The notes beneath the pieces are model-generated. The model did not search any database, was not told where the DNA came from, and saw nothing but the letters and a program-made list of their open reading frames with translations. A stretch of 64,000 bases of DNA from contig JALCCG010000029.1 in the NCBI GenBank assembly GCA_023212695.1, forward strand, positions 58,664-122,663, written 5' to 3'. Each line of letters begins with the position of its first letter. The first letter of the stretch is position 1. This stretch comes from Sporisorium sorghi. Lineage: Eukaryota > Basidiomycota > Ustilaginomycetes > Ustilaginales > Ustilaginaceae. A program made the position numbers and the translations under genes. This document shows, one piece after another, positions 53,377 through 64,000 of this stretch.

Positions 53377-56300
53377 TCATCGCAGCAAAGCACTCGAAAG
53401 CGGACGGATGGGCTTGGTGTTCTCCAGCTGCAGCGCGTACTCGAAGCATTCCCTCGCCCTCTGTGCGCGCTGGCTCCTCTGCACCGCTTGCCCCAAGAAC
53501 AGCCACGCCTCGCTCGAGTCCCATCCAGCGCCCTTGGTCGTCGTCGACAACAGGCCCTCTGCCAAGCTCACCGACGACAGGTCCTTGGCTTTGGCGCTCA
53601 GCGTCGCCTCGGCCGTCGATTCGTGCTTGTTGTTCGTTGTCGGCGTAACTTCGTTCGTGTGGTGGAGGTGCGCAGCGTCGTGCTTGGGCTTGAGCTCCGG
53701 ATCCGCCAGGAACAGTCGCGCCAAGTGCACCGACGCAGCCACGTCGCTAGCCGAACACGCCAGCGCCTTGTACAGCGAGTCGACCGCCAGCCGGTTCGAG
53801 CCGTTGGACGCAAAGTACAGCGAGAGCTGCACCCACACGTCCGCCAGCCCGGGCTGCAGCCGCTCCGCCTCCTGGATCGCAGATCGACTCTCCTTGAGCT
53901 GACCGGCACGCCGGAAGCTCGCCGCCGACACCAGCCAGATCTTGGCTAGCGCCAGCGACTGCCTCTTGAGGTGCTCCAGCGTCCGCTCGGCGCCGGAGCG
54001 CGACAGATCCTCCTCGTCCGCACCGCCAAACTGCATGCCAGGCAAGATGGCCGCATTGCTCTTCTGCGTGCCCACCGCAGCGCTCGCCGACCTCTGCGCG
54101 TACGATCGTGCACGGGTCGCCGACGTCTGCGATCGCGCCAGCACCGTGTCGTTGCTGTTGTCGCCGCCCCCGACCGCAGCGAGCGAGCCGTATCGACGCA
54201 AGCCGCCCAAGTCCTTCGACGTCCGAGCATTGTTGCCTTCTCCCTGTGCAGCAACGCCACCCGCTGACGATGCCGAAGCTGAAGCTGCCGCTGCCGCTGC
54301 ATACGGGAAGACGCGGTGGAAGTACGAGAAGAGCTCCTTTTGTCCAGCAATGGCGCTTTCGACCCCGTCGTTGAGCTCCTCCAGGTTGTTGTACGTCACC
54401 ATCAGCCGCAACACCGACTCGCTGCTCTCGAGAAGACGTGGCGGATAGTCGACGCTGAGCAGCTGCGACGCCGCAAAGTTGGCGGGCGAGCTTCCGTTGA
54501 CAGCACCGGAGCTGGCGCCCTTGTCGTCCTTGTCGCACTCGTCGAGCGCCACCTCGGCGATCTTGAACGCGTCTTTGTACTTTTTCTGCGCCGACAGAAG
54601 CAGCACGAGCAGGTGCCACGACTCGACGTCCGCAGGCTCGAGCTCCACCGCCCTGCGCGCCGACTGGATGGCAGAGTGCACGTCGCGCAGCTCAGCTTGC
54701 AGGAAGGCAAGCTGGTAAAAAGCCTCGGAGGACTGGTCGTCCAGCTGTGCCGCCGTGGTGAGTTCGGAGAGCGCTTCCGATTGCAGCACGGGCCTTCGAA
54801 CGGGATCCGCCAGCTGGATGGCCAGACCTGCCTTGGCAAAGCCGCTGACGCGCTTCAAACGCGCCAGCAGCACCGCATCCTTCTGGAAGGCAGGCTTGAA
54901 CTTGCCCTCCTTGTCCTGCACCACAGCGAGCGCCTTGGACGCGATCTTGTCGGCGAGCGCAAAGTCGTTGCAGTGGCGTCCCACCAGGTAGGCGCCCTGT
55001 GCGAGCGTATTCGCATAAACCTCGTCCGTGTCGTAGTCCTTGGATGAGGTGGTGGTGGTGCCGTTGGCCTGCTGCTGCTGCTGCTGCTGCGCCTCGCCAT
55101 TCTGCTGGGTCTCCACCTCTTCGCCATGCGCGTTGGCGTCGGAGCTGGCTTCGGCCTCTCTGGCCTTTTCCACGAGCTGCACGTACGCCTGCAAAGCACG
55201 CTTGGCCTCGTCAAAGCACTCGGCGGCAAAGAGCACCTCGACCAGGTAGCGTGCGATGCGCTGCGAGTGGAAGGTCAGCTCGACGAGGCCGTGGAGGATC
55301 TCGGCGACGTCGTCGGCCTGCTCACCGCCGAGCTCGCCATTGACGCGCCACGCCTTGATCATCTCGTCGGCAAAGTCGAGCACCTCGTCGTTGATGTGGC
55401 CGGCCTTTGGGAAAGCGGTCGACTTTTGGAGCGCGTTGAAGGCGGCCTTTTGGGCAGTCAACGACTCATTGGACCACGAGACGGTAGGTGGACGCAGCTC
55501 GCGGTACGAGCTGGGTCGACGCTTGGAGACGGTGCGCGAGGTGACGCGGAGCGAGGTGAAAGTTGGGGCGATGCGCTTGGCGGCCGGGTCGCGGTGCAGA
55601 CGTTCGGACTCGTAGTCGCGAATCTGGACACGCGAGGCGACGGTCGCGACGACCGAGAGCTGGTACGCCTTGCTCCTCCAGTCGTCGCGGCTGGGTGGTG
55701 GGAGCTCTGGTGGATCGACGTAGGTGCCTAGCTCGGCGGAGCGGTTGAGGACACGGAGATAGTAGCGGTGGATGACGTTGCGCTGTGGCAGGCGGAACTC
55801 GGCGTGCCAGCGACTTGCGTGTGCCTGGTAGGAGCGGAGCGCATTGAGACTCTGGACGGGCTCGCCGGCTCGGATGGAGAGGAGCGAGTTGCGATAGAGC
55901 GCCACCTCGGCCCACCTCTCGATCTCGTCGGCCTGGAGACCACGAAGCGCGTTTGCCTTTTTGCCGCCACGCACGGCCTCGTGCAGCTCGATGGCTCGGG
56001 CAAAGCCGGCGAGGGCAAAGGGAGTGTACCCTGGCTCGTTTTTGGTGAAAAGCAGACGCTCGTTGGCCATGCCGTAGAGGGTGAAGCCTTGGATGACGAG
56101 GCCGGTGAGCGCGCTGTTGTGGATCTCTGGGGTGACGGCGGATTCGCCAGCAGTCTCTATGAACTTTTCGCGATGGATAATGTCGACCGCCTCGTCGTCG
56201 CGGCCGAGCGCAAAGAGGGCCAAGGCGCGCAACGAGACGGCGGCAGCACGGTTGGTGCCATCGCCGTACTCGAGGACGCGGTCGGCGATCTGGGTGACGC

Positions 56301-56810
56301 TGTCGGTGGACCAGCCGAGGCCTTCAGCTCCAGGCTGCATGACAGGTGGGAAGAGGGTTGCATCGCCCGTGCGTGGATGGAGCTTGTAGTCTTGCAAGTG
56401 CGAAGCATCTGTGTAGTCCGAGTCGACGTAGAAGTTGTGGATAGTGGCTTTGAGCTCCTGTTCGATGGAAGCTAGCGCAAGCAGGGCTGATTGGCAGCAA
56501 AGAAGAGAGAAAGAGAGGATGTCAGTGTTATGGCGTTTGTGTGGTATTGAGACTGGGAGCTGCTTTGACACTTACATGGCTTGTCGGCATTGTGCTTGCC
56601 AAACTTGCGCAGGAGCTCCTTCCAGGGCAAGTTCTTGCCGGATTGGCTGGGCTGCTCGCTGAGCCAGTTGCCGCGCAGTCGGGCAGAGTCGAGCTCCTTG
56701 AGGTAGAGCTCGGACTTGCTCTGTGATGGAGGCGGATTCGCAAGAAGGTCAGTCACACTGATGCTTTCGATTGGTAAACGGTTCTTGACTGGACTTACAG
56801 ATTTCGACAT
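53377..56810 (-). CDS. YPP1: Ypp1-like TPR protein (TTC7 homologue)
   Basis: Three exons on the minus strand, 56799-56810 (12 nt, coding MSKS), 56576-56720 and 53377-56486, join to 1088 residues. Introns are GTAAGT...ACAG (78 nt) and GTAAGT...TCAG (89 nt). The protein is almost wholly helical with many TPR-like pairs, for example NPRDAL-type helices around EAFYQLAFLQAEL and the C-terminal SSEAWLFLGQAVQRSQRAQRA and ARECFEYALQLENTKPIRPL (given in part). The first coding block (SELYLKELDSARLRGNW) matches the Ypp1/TTC7 N-terminus. Known role: Ypp1 with Efr3 anchors the PI4-kinase Stt4 at the plasma membrane for PI4P production and endocytosis. Low-complexity insertions (Gln-rich near 490, Ala/Ser-rich near 790-870) lengthen it compared with yeast. 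Confidence 0.87.
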
Positions 56811-57278
56811 GGTGAGTGCTGTAGCTTCCTGAGAGATGGGTCGTCGATGCTAGAACGGTGAAGCACCGCTTTGAGTCCAAACTTGGATGCGACGAGACTG
56901 TCTAGGCGTTGTGCCACTTCTTGGCTCGCTGCAAAGATGTAACCTCTCTGCGACCAGAAAGCGAGGGGGCAAACGGGGTATAAGCTGTCGCGTCACGGGG
57001 CGGATGGCAATCCGAAACGAAGGTGATGAAGGTAAAGGTGACGGTTATGCTGGTCGGGTCACCCGTGTGACTGCAGTGCAAGTGCAGGCCGGATGGATTG
57101 AGGGGCGATGATGAGGTGGAGACAAGAAGAAGCGACAGTGCCCCTGTGCAAGCGTGCGTGCAAGCGTGTGTGAAGAGCGTAGAAGCGACGACAGGATGAC
57201 GATGAAGGATCCAAGCTTCAAAGGGCAAAGGAAAGCGGAGCAGCACCTGTCAAACGCAACTCTGAGTGTGGTCGCAGT

Positions 57279-57280
<2 letters not shown>

Positions 57281-57315
<35 letters not shown>
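57281..57315. repeat. CAG trinucleotide repeat upstream of YPP1
   Basis: About 11 to 12 CAG units followed by AAGC-rich repeats, non-coding, roughly 470 bp upstream of the YPP1 start. Confidence 0.85.
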
Positions 57316-57956
57316 GCAAGCAAGCAAAAGCAGCAAGCAAAAGCAGCAAAAGCCACATGAAAACGTAAAGGCGGAAATTGGGCACATCTCTGCTTCTGCA
57401 CTGCGCTGCTCTGGCTCCTATTCCGTCACACACGCTGCTCTCTCGAGGCGCAGAGAGACAGAGAGGCTGAGCTTGAATTTGTGATACATTTTTGAAAGCG
57501 AGCCGTGCGCGCCCTCTTCGGAGAGCTTTCTCGAGCTTCGCTTGCTTAGACTGTTCTTCTAGCCTGTTTGGGCAAATGCGTGACCTCATCCGTCACTCTT
57601 TCCACCGCGGCAGATGCGCAAAGTCGATCATCGTCAGGCGTTACACGCTTCATTGCCCCGTTGACTGTCGTGAACCAACAACTCGTCCCCTTCTCTCTCT
57701 CTCTCTCTCTCTCTCTTCGAGTGCTCAACCTACGCGTCGTCTCGCAGCCACCAACTGTTCGGAAGCGTGTGAAGAGGCGAGGACAAAGAGCTTCGCTTCA
57801 ACGGATCGCCGCGGGGGTGAGGATGAGGAGGGCAAAACAGCCGAGACAGACCGTCCAAACCTGGGGCAAAACGTCGAGTACAGTAAAAATTGGTTTTTTT
57901 TTAGGGTGTGAAAGCTTTCTTTCGTCTCTCTCTCTCTGCCGCCAAAGAGCTTCCCC

Positions 57957-57958
<2 letters not shown>

Positions 57959-57988
<30 letters not shown>
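57959..57988. repeat. 30-nt poly(A) homopolymer
   Basis: Uninterrupted A run in the beta-tubulin/YPP1 intergenic region. Confidence 0.9.
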
Positions 57989-57989
<1 letters not shown>

Positions 57990-58602
57990 AACATGGCGGA
58001 ACCGCCGCCTTCCTCTCTATCCTCATGAATGACCCTTGTTCACCCGGCTCATCCGCATGCTCTCTCACCATTGCTCATCGCTCGAGTACAGACTAGCTCA
58101 ACACTTGTAGCCTAGCTGCTTGAACAAGGACTGCGTGCCAGTCAAATCGGATTTCTAAACCTGCGTGTTAGACTTGCACACTTCCCTCTCCCGCAGCGAT
58201 GGCCTAACTCCATATCGTGACTGCACAACAGCCCATGACCGCAGTCACACCACACGAGGTCGTTTGATAACGTAGCTGAAGAATTTCGAAAGGGGGTAAT
58301 TGGTGATCAACTTTGTGTATCAGAACAAAGAAACAAGAAACAGAAGAAAGAAAGCGGGCAAAGGTTTGAAGGGAAAAAAAAAAAAAAAACGGATCGAGCA
58401 CAAACAGTCAAGCTGAGAGGCAGGAAAGAGCAGCAATCAATCACCAAGCCATATCAAGGTTCCTCGTACCGACCCGGCTTGGAAGCAAGCACGGCATCGA
58501 GACCAGATCCTTGTCGTTGTACAGCCAAAGTGCTAAGATGCTTGCTGCTGCTCCCCTCTCTTCCCACTCGACCGCTCGACACTCGCCTGCCCAATCGCGC
58601 AT

Positions 58603-60068
58603 CTACTCCTGGACGAGCTCCTCCTCCTCCTCAATGTACTCGCCCTCAATGTCCTCGTCCAGAGCAGACGCATCCTGGTACTGCTGGTACTCGGCGATCA
58701 GGTCCTGCAAGTTCGACTCGGCCTCGGTGAACTCCATCTCGTCCATGCCCTCACCCGTGTACCAGTGCAAGAACGCCTTGCGCTTGAACATGGCCGAGAA
58801 CTGCTCCGAGATACGCTTGAACACGTCCTGGATCGCAGTAGAGTTGCCGATGAACGTCACCGACATCTTGAGACCGCGAGGGGGGATGTCACACTGCGCC
58901 GTCTGCACGTTGTTGGGGATCCACTCGACAAACTGCGTAGAGTGCTTCTGCTGGAAGCCCTGCATCTGGTCCTCGACGTCCTTCATCGACACCTTGCCAC
59001 GGAAGTAGGCGGCGCACGTCAGGTAGCGGCCCAGGCGCGTGTCGCACGCCGTCATCATGTTCTTGCTGTCGAACGCCTGCTGCGTGATCTCGGGGATGGT
59101 CACGGCGCGGTACGACTGCGAGCCGCGCGCAGTCAGGGGAGAGAAACCGACCATGAAGAAGTGCAGACGAGGGAAGGGCACCATGTTGACGGCGAGCTTA
59201 CGCAGGTCCGAGTTGAGCTGACCGGGGAAACGCAGGCAGGTGGTGACACCGCTCATGACGAGCGAGACGAGGTGGTTGAGGTCGCCGTACGTGGGCGCGT
59301 TGAGCTTGAGCGTCTTGAAGCAAATGTTGTACAGCGCCTCGTTGTCGATACAAAACGTCTCGTCCGAGTTTTCGACGAGCTGGTGCACCGAGAGCGTAGC
59401 GTTGTACGGCTCGACCACCGTGTCCGACACCTTGGGCGAAGGCAGCACCGAGAAGGTGGCCATCATGCGGTCCGGGTACTCTTCGCGGATCTTGGAGATG
59501 AGCAGCGTGCCCATGCCGGCACCGGTACCACCGCCGAGCGAGTGGGTGATCTGGAATCCCTGGAGCATGTCACAGTTCTCGGCCTCCTTGCGGATGACGT
59601 CGAGCACCGAGTCGACGAGTTCGGCACCCTCGGTGTAGTGACCCTTGGCCCAGTTGTTACCGGCACCGGACTGGCCAAAGACAAAGTTGTCGGGGCGGAA
59701 GAGGCCACCGAGCGGGCCGGAACGGGTCGAGTCCATGGTGCCGGGCTCCAAGTCGACGAGGACGGCACGGGGCACGTACTTGTTGCCGCTGGCCTCATTG
59801 TAGTAGACGTTAATGCGGGCGAGCTGGTCGTCGCTGGTGCCAATGTAGTTACCGTTGTGGTCGATGCCGTGCTCGTCCGAGAGCACCTCCCAGAACTTGG
59901 TACCGACCTGGTTACCACACTGACCGGTCTGAAGGTGGACTGTGGGTTGGCAGTGCGAGAATAGAGCCAAAGGTGGGAAGAGGCGATGTGTCAGATGGTC
60001 GGTGCGTGATGAAGAATTTGAGTGTAGCTGCTCGAGGACGGGCTGAATGACTTACCAATCTCACGCAT
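58603..60068 (-). CDS. TUB2: Beta-tubulin
   Basis: Two exons on the minus strand: 60056-60068 (13 nt, MREI plus one base) and 58603-59939, giving 449 residues. The 116-nt intron has GTAAGT...ACAG ends and restores the universal [15 protein letters not shown] start. Conserved features include the tubulin GTP-binding signature [10 protein letters not shown] near residue 140, the NEALYNIC segment near 200, and the acidic C-terminal tail [14 protein letters not shown]. Known role: partner of alpha-tubulin in microtubules and the target of benzimidazole fungicides. Placing the first intron directly after the fourth codon is common in fungal beta-tubulin genes. The coding sequence otherwise is intron-free, fewer introns than in many Agaricomycetes. 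A 5' untranslated intron is possible but not demonstrated. Confidence 0.98.
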
Positions 60069-61111
60069 CTTGAAGAAGGGTTAGAAGAGGGTTCGAAGGT
60101 GGATCCTGGTTTGTTTGATGACTGTGTGGCGGTCAGAGATAGAAAAGAAAAAAGAAAAAAAAACGGAGGGTCAGCCACCCGTGCGTGGTAAAGACTTGTG
60201 CTCGTTGCGAGCGTCGATGACGAGAGTAAGCAGGCAGATAATCCAGAAGGCGGTGCGGAGGGGAGCTGACGAAGAGTCGCAGTCGAGTCTGCCAAAGCAA
60301 TGGGATTTCCTTCGAGTTGTCCTCCTCGTTTGAAATCCATGTCGATGTGCTGTCTCGAATGTGCGCGACGAACATGGCAAAGTCTGAATAGAGCGGCGAT
60401 GTATCCTCCATCCCCTATCAAGCTTGACCTTGCTCCATCCCTAGAGACGAGCTGAAGAACTTCGACCTGGCATCGACGCGTGCTCCGAGTCAAGAATCCA
60501 GTATCTCGATGTTGTTGCAGATGTTGAAAGCCTGATGGATGGCTCGAGAGCGCCGAGAAGGCGGATGTGTCGCGTACTGAGTGCTGCTGTGCATTGCCTT
60601 TGTTGATAATAGTGACCATCGGGTCGCCATGGATGATCATCTGCCTGCTGCTCGATAAATGATAGCAAAGCAACTTACAGCTTACTATAGGTGTCGACGC
60701 GAGGAGGAGAACTGGCGCCTGCTGTTTGTCGAAACGAAGGTGGTGGTTAGGTGGAGAAAGGGGATAGCGCCGGGAGAAGGAGGAGAAAGGTGAAGATGGG
60801 TGTTGGTGGTGATCACACAAGCGACACAAGGCGGGAGCGCGCGCGGTCACCAACTCAGAGTCGGACGATGAACAGTCAGTCGAAACTTGGCCTCTCTGAC
60901 TGGCTGGCTGGCCGAGGACAGGAAATTCACACCGAAAAAATAAGTGTTGGACTTTGCGACGGCGGACGGACGGATGGACGCACACGCGCTTGTCGCTCGT
61001 TCTCTCGCTCTTGCTCTTCCGAACTGACACACACGCACGCACGCTTGCCCTCTTTCCCACTTGCTCAAGAAACGGGGAAGAAGAGGGCGCGCGCGGCCAC
61101 GCTTGCCTCAC

Positions 61112-61163
<52 letters not shown>

Positions 61164-62218
61164 AGAGAGAGTCGCAAAGTGTTGTTCTTTTTTGTCGAAT
61201 CTGCTCTCGGACTCTCAAGATTAGCCTTTTTGGCGCTGATTTCAAAAGTTGCGATTCAACTGTATTGGCAGGCTGGCACGCGTCCTCGAATTTTTGTATT
61301 CGAGAGGATTTGCAACGCACGTCCGAATTTCGCCCCAAAGCCCTTTGCTGCGACTGCTCTGGCCTCTCTTGGAGCTCAGAGGAATGAGCACGGAGTTTCC
61401 TCTTCTCGTCCTTTCTGATATCAGCTTGATCGCTGTCTCCCAGAACTTCCTGTTCTTCTAGCTTGATCGTAAGACTTGATGAAGCTGAGTGGACGTCTTG
61501 CTGAATACAAGCATGAGCTCATCGTCTCTGCATCAGAAGCAGGGTCAGAAACAACGGCGAAAAAGAGAGCACACGCTGAAGAAGCAGCTTTGAAGATGTG
61601 ATTGTAGAGAAGGAGCTGTCTGCGCGCGCCTCGAACTCTGTTTTCGAGCCAAACTTTCTGTAATCACACATTCCCTAGGCAAAAACAACACCCGAAACGG
61701 CGAGGGACGCGTCGCGCGTAACGGCAAGGGCATGGGCCAAATGACAAGGATGAATCGGCGATTTAATCGCTCATCGGGGCGCGATCCAGCTCTTCACATC
61801 AACTTTTAATGCATCTCTCGAACGTTAGCTTTGATCGCCTTGAATTGCATCGTTGTTGGTCGCCTGTATGTCTGCAGCTTTGATGAAAGAAACGGCCCGC
61901 AAATGCGCAAGGGCGGCGGGAGTCGCAGCTTGACTGCTTTACACAAAGGGCGAGGTGCAAGAGCATCAGCAATTTTGGAGCCATCTTTTTCGTTCGTCAT
62001 TTTGAAGTTCTCTGACGCTACAAATACCAGTTGATGCTCAACGACCTGCTTGAGCTCGACAAGTCAAGCAATTGTAATGGGCAGCTCATCACGTCCTGGT
62101 GTCCACCAATCGATCGGTGACGGCGAAGCATCGCATGATGACACTTGTATGGGAAAGCTGCTAAAAGTACAATGTTTGGAGAAGCCAGATGCCCTCGAGG
62201 CCGCTTGGTCAGCGACGT
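60069..62218. other. Intergenic region, Mago nashi to beta-tubulin
   Basis: 2.15 kb that should hold the beta-tubulin promoter and the Mago 3' region. A 48-nt A run at 61113-61160 is followed by GA repeats. A potential minus-strand donor (GTAAGT, near 60673) suggests a possible 5' untranslated intron of beta-tubulin, without proof. No gene could be supported between 61200 and 62200. Confidence 0.5.
61113..61160. repeat. 48-nt poly(A) homopolymer
   Basis: Uninterrupted A run followed by a short GA repeat, about 1.05 kb upstream of the beta-tubulin start. Confidence 0.9.
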
Positions 62219-63026
62219 TCAAGCGATGGGCTTGATCTTGAAGTGCAACGAGATGAGGCTGAAGATGAGGCACTGTTGGACGGCGTAGCACATCGAAAGC
62301 CCGTTTGCCGATCGAGACCAAAGGTGAGCAGAGTCAGGTACCAATCCTCTGTACGTCGCTTGTCAGGCGGCGCACTGCTGCCACCGGCATTGAAACCTAC
62401 CTTGAGATCCTGTACCAAGTAGTACATCACCCTCAAGCCCTCTGGATCGTCGCTGTCTTGTACGTCGACTAGCGAGCCGATTTTTGCCGTCTATCGCACC
62501 ACCACAAAGCAGGAAACCGTCAGCTCCCTCGCCTCGCTTCACTCTTCGGTTCAGCCCACTCACCTCGAACGAAATGTGCTCCTTCCCGAGCCTCACCTCC
62601 AACTCCTGCCGGCCCGTGGCATTCTTCTTGGGCCACTTGGCGTCGTCCTCCTGCAAGATCTCGCTCTCCTCCACAATCCGCCGCAGCTCGTCCACCATCA
62701 GCGGGCTGATCCACACTGTCCGCAAAACCCCGCCGAGTAGCGTCGATGGGTGTTATCAGAGTCAGTATTCCGGACGGGTGTGAGGGAGAGTCGTAGTTGT
62801 GGGGGCCAGGGACTCACTCTCTTTGCGAATGAGGCTGTCGTTGCGGTAGTTCGAGTTGTTGGCGTAGCGCAGGCGACCACGCGAGTATTCGAATTCGAGG
62901 AATTCGTGCCCGTGTCTGCCCTGGTGGCCGGTGCTGTTGATAGGAGAAAGGGTGAGCGTGATGTGGCCTGTGGCTGAGGTGCGGGTAAGGGAGGACGTAC
63001 TAGTATCGAACGTAGAAGTCGGACAT
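62219..63026 (-). CDS. MAGO: Mago nashi, exon junction complex subunit
   Basis: Five exons on the minus strand, 63001-63026, 62818-62933, 62564-62715, 62401-62490 and 62219-62272, join to 438 nt or 145 residues, the usual family length. All introns are GT...AG and 67-128 nt long. The protein begins [20 protein letters not shown] and ends LHFKIKPIA. It contains the near-invariant blocks [36 protein letters not shown] and [16 protein letters not shown], so every splice junction is fixed by conservation. Known role: Mago pairs with Y14/RBM8A and locks eIF4A3 on spliced mRNA in the exon junction complex, linking splicing to mRNA localisation, translation and decay. Yeast lacks it; its presence fits an intron-containing basidiomycete. 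Confidence 0.96.
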
Positions 63027-63873
63027 GTTGCTGCTGCCGCCTTCGTCTGGGATTTCGCTGGACCTCGCTGAACCTAATGCAACCGAGCTGGCGAGCTCTC
63101 GTATGCTTGACACCGATCGTGGATGCGCTTGAAGGCCGTGCTGCGATGTACGGATCTATGAGGAGGTTGGTGACAAGTCGAGAAGATGATGCGAAGGACG
63201 TTTCCATCATTCCCGGAAATCGGAGGTGGAGTTTTTTTTTTTTTTTTTTTTTTTTTTTGTTTTTGTTTTTTTTTTTTCCCCTTTCCCGTTCAGGGTTCAC
63301 CTCGTTCATGCATATGACTTGGTTCTTTTCTTCCCAACCCATCCCACGACCGCCATGCCCTTCAACACAATGAGCCGGCCACCATCCAAGAAGCGCCGCC
63401 TGCACAACAGCAGCGACAGAAGCAACAGTGACAGACGCAGCAAACACATCGAATGCGACAGAGACGTCTCAAACATCAGATCCATCAGCGGCAACATCGG
63501 CACCAGAAGCAACACACGCCACCATAACCCCCAACACAGCCAACCTCGAAGCGCAAAAGCAAGCCGAACGTCTCGCACGTGCCAAAGTGTGGCTACAGAG
63601 TCGGTCTTCCCAGCCCACGTCAACATCCGCACGCGACCCTTCCATCTAGTCACTTCTGTCCCCCCCAGCCAGAGAACCATTGAACACAGCACACACATTG
63701 GCAAAAGGAGAGAGTGGTGATGAATGACCCGAGTCAGACACATAAGAGACGCTGTTTTCTGGAGGCAAAAGGGAATACTATTGAAATACACTGGTGTAGA
63801 AAGGGCAGAAAATGGGAAAGAAAGAGATGCGATGCTGGGACAAGACGACTCGTTTACGCATTGTCGTCTTGCC

Positions 63874-63918
<45 letters not shown>

Positions 63919-64000
63919 AAAAAAATATGGAAGTTTCCCCTTAAATCCCCGTTTCCCCCACCCCCCCCACACCCCCCTCACCCCCCCCCCCCCCCGCCCC
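63027..64000. other. Right edge: Mago promoter and low-complexity contig end
   Basis: This region contains the Mago promoter, T runs at 63232-63258 and 63876-63916, and C-rich sequence from about 63946 to the end. Two overlapping plus-strand frames lie between 63355 and 63720. The first begins MPFNTMSRPPSKKRRLHNSS, and the second, shifted, ends in EAQKQAERLARAKVWLQSRS; they could be pieces of a small spliced gene but I cannot support one. No telomeric TTAGGG/CCCTAA repeats are seen. Confidence 0.5.
63876..63916. repeat. 41-nt poly(T) homopolymer
   Basis: Uninterrupted T run 84 bp from the window end, followed by C-rich low-complexity sequence. Confidence 0.9.

Larger units (their letters stand above)
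56811..58602. other. Intergenic region, beta-tubulin to YPP1
   Basis: 1.8 kb that should hold the YPP1 promoter and the beta-tubulin 3' region. It contains a CAG repeat (57281-57315), a CT dinucleotide run (57691-57716), a 30-nt A run (57959-57988) and a 16-nt A run (58374-58389). Open frames here are repeat-driven and were not called. Confidence 0.5.

Noticed and set aside
58765..59964. 399-codon plus-strand open frame over beta-tubulin
   Set aside because: Antisense shadow of the highly biased tubulin coding sequence.
63946..64000. C-rich right end considered as a telomere
   Set aside because: It lacks the fungal TTAGGG/CCCTAA repeat and is irregular C-rich sequence, more like a contig end.

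Overview
This is a nuclear segment from a fungus, most probably a smut of the Ustilaginaceae (Basidiomycota). The coding DNA is GC-rich and most genes are intron-poor. The introns that exist are short, with GTAAGT/GTGAGT-type donors. The gene set is purely fungal: a class IV chitin synthase, Ypp1, a Ycf1-like ABC transporter, Vcx1 and Snf1. Species is not assignable from this sequence alone. I see no rRNA, tRNA, CRISPR array or prokaryotic operon. Intergenic DNA is marked by very long A/T, G and C homopolymer runs, and the right edge dissolves into C-rich low-complexity sequence that looks like a contig end.

Layout. 1.2-5.4 kb: SCAP-like sterol sensor (-). 6.8-7.9 kb: MDR-family reductase (+). 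8.0-12.7 kb: JmjC protein with Cys-rich clusters and a C-terminal coiled coil (-). 14.4-16.7 kb: an eleven-exon RING/coiled-coil gene resembling Zip3/HEI10 (+). 17.0-18.2 kb: Ufd1 (-). 18.9-20.6 kb: CCT4 (+). 23.7-28.5 kb: class IV chitin synthase (+). 30.7-32.6 kb: a Fanzor, the eukaryotic relative of TnpB (+). 33.5-38.3 kb: ABCC transporter (+). 38.9-40.2 kb: Hat1 (+). 40.9-42.8 kb: IMP dehydrogenase (+, one intron). 43.2-44.3 kb: Rrp7 (+). 44.8-45.5 kb: Tim22 (-, one intron). 45.9-47.2 kb: Rpt2 (-). 48.0-49.3 kb: Vcx1 (-). 49.9-52.4 kb: Snf1 kinase (-). 53.4-56.8 kb: Ypp1 (-, two introns). 58.6-60.1 kb: beta-tubulin (-, one intron). 62.2-63.0 kb: Mago nashi (-, four introns).

Most genes are single-copy housekeeping functions: proteostasis (Ufd1, CCT4, Rpt2), mitochondrial import, ribosome biogenesis, GTP synthesis, exon junction complex, energy sensing, sterol sensing, calcium and conjugate transport, and cell-wall synthesis. 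They form no obvious cluster.

The exception is the intergenic island between the chitin synthase and the ABC transporter (about 28.45-33.45 kb). It carries an intact 654-residue Fanzor. Its three RuvC motifs and four-cysteine zinc ribbon are readable, and it shows the rearranged active site typical of Fanzors: proline at the usual RuvC-II glutamate position and a replacement glutamate just before the zinc ribbon. A 35-bp tandem duplication lies just upstream and a 12-bp minisatellite lies inside the gene. No transposase is recognisable next to it. A guide RNA would be expected at or beyond its 3' end but cannot be proved from sequence. This locus is the best candidate for an undescribed RNA-guided nuclease system in the window.
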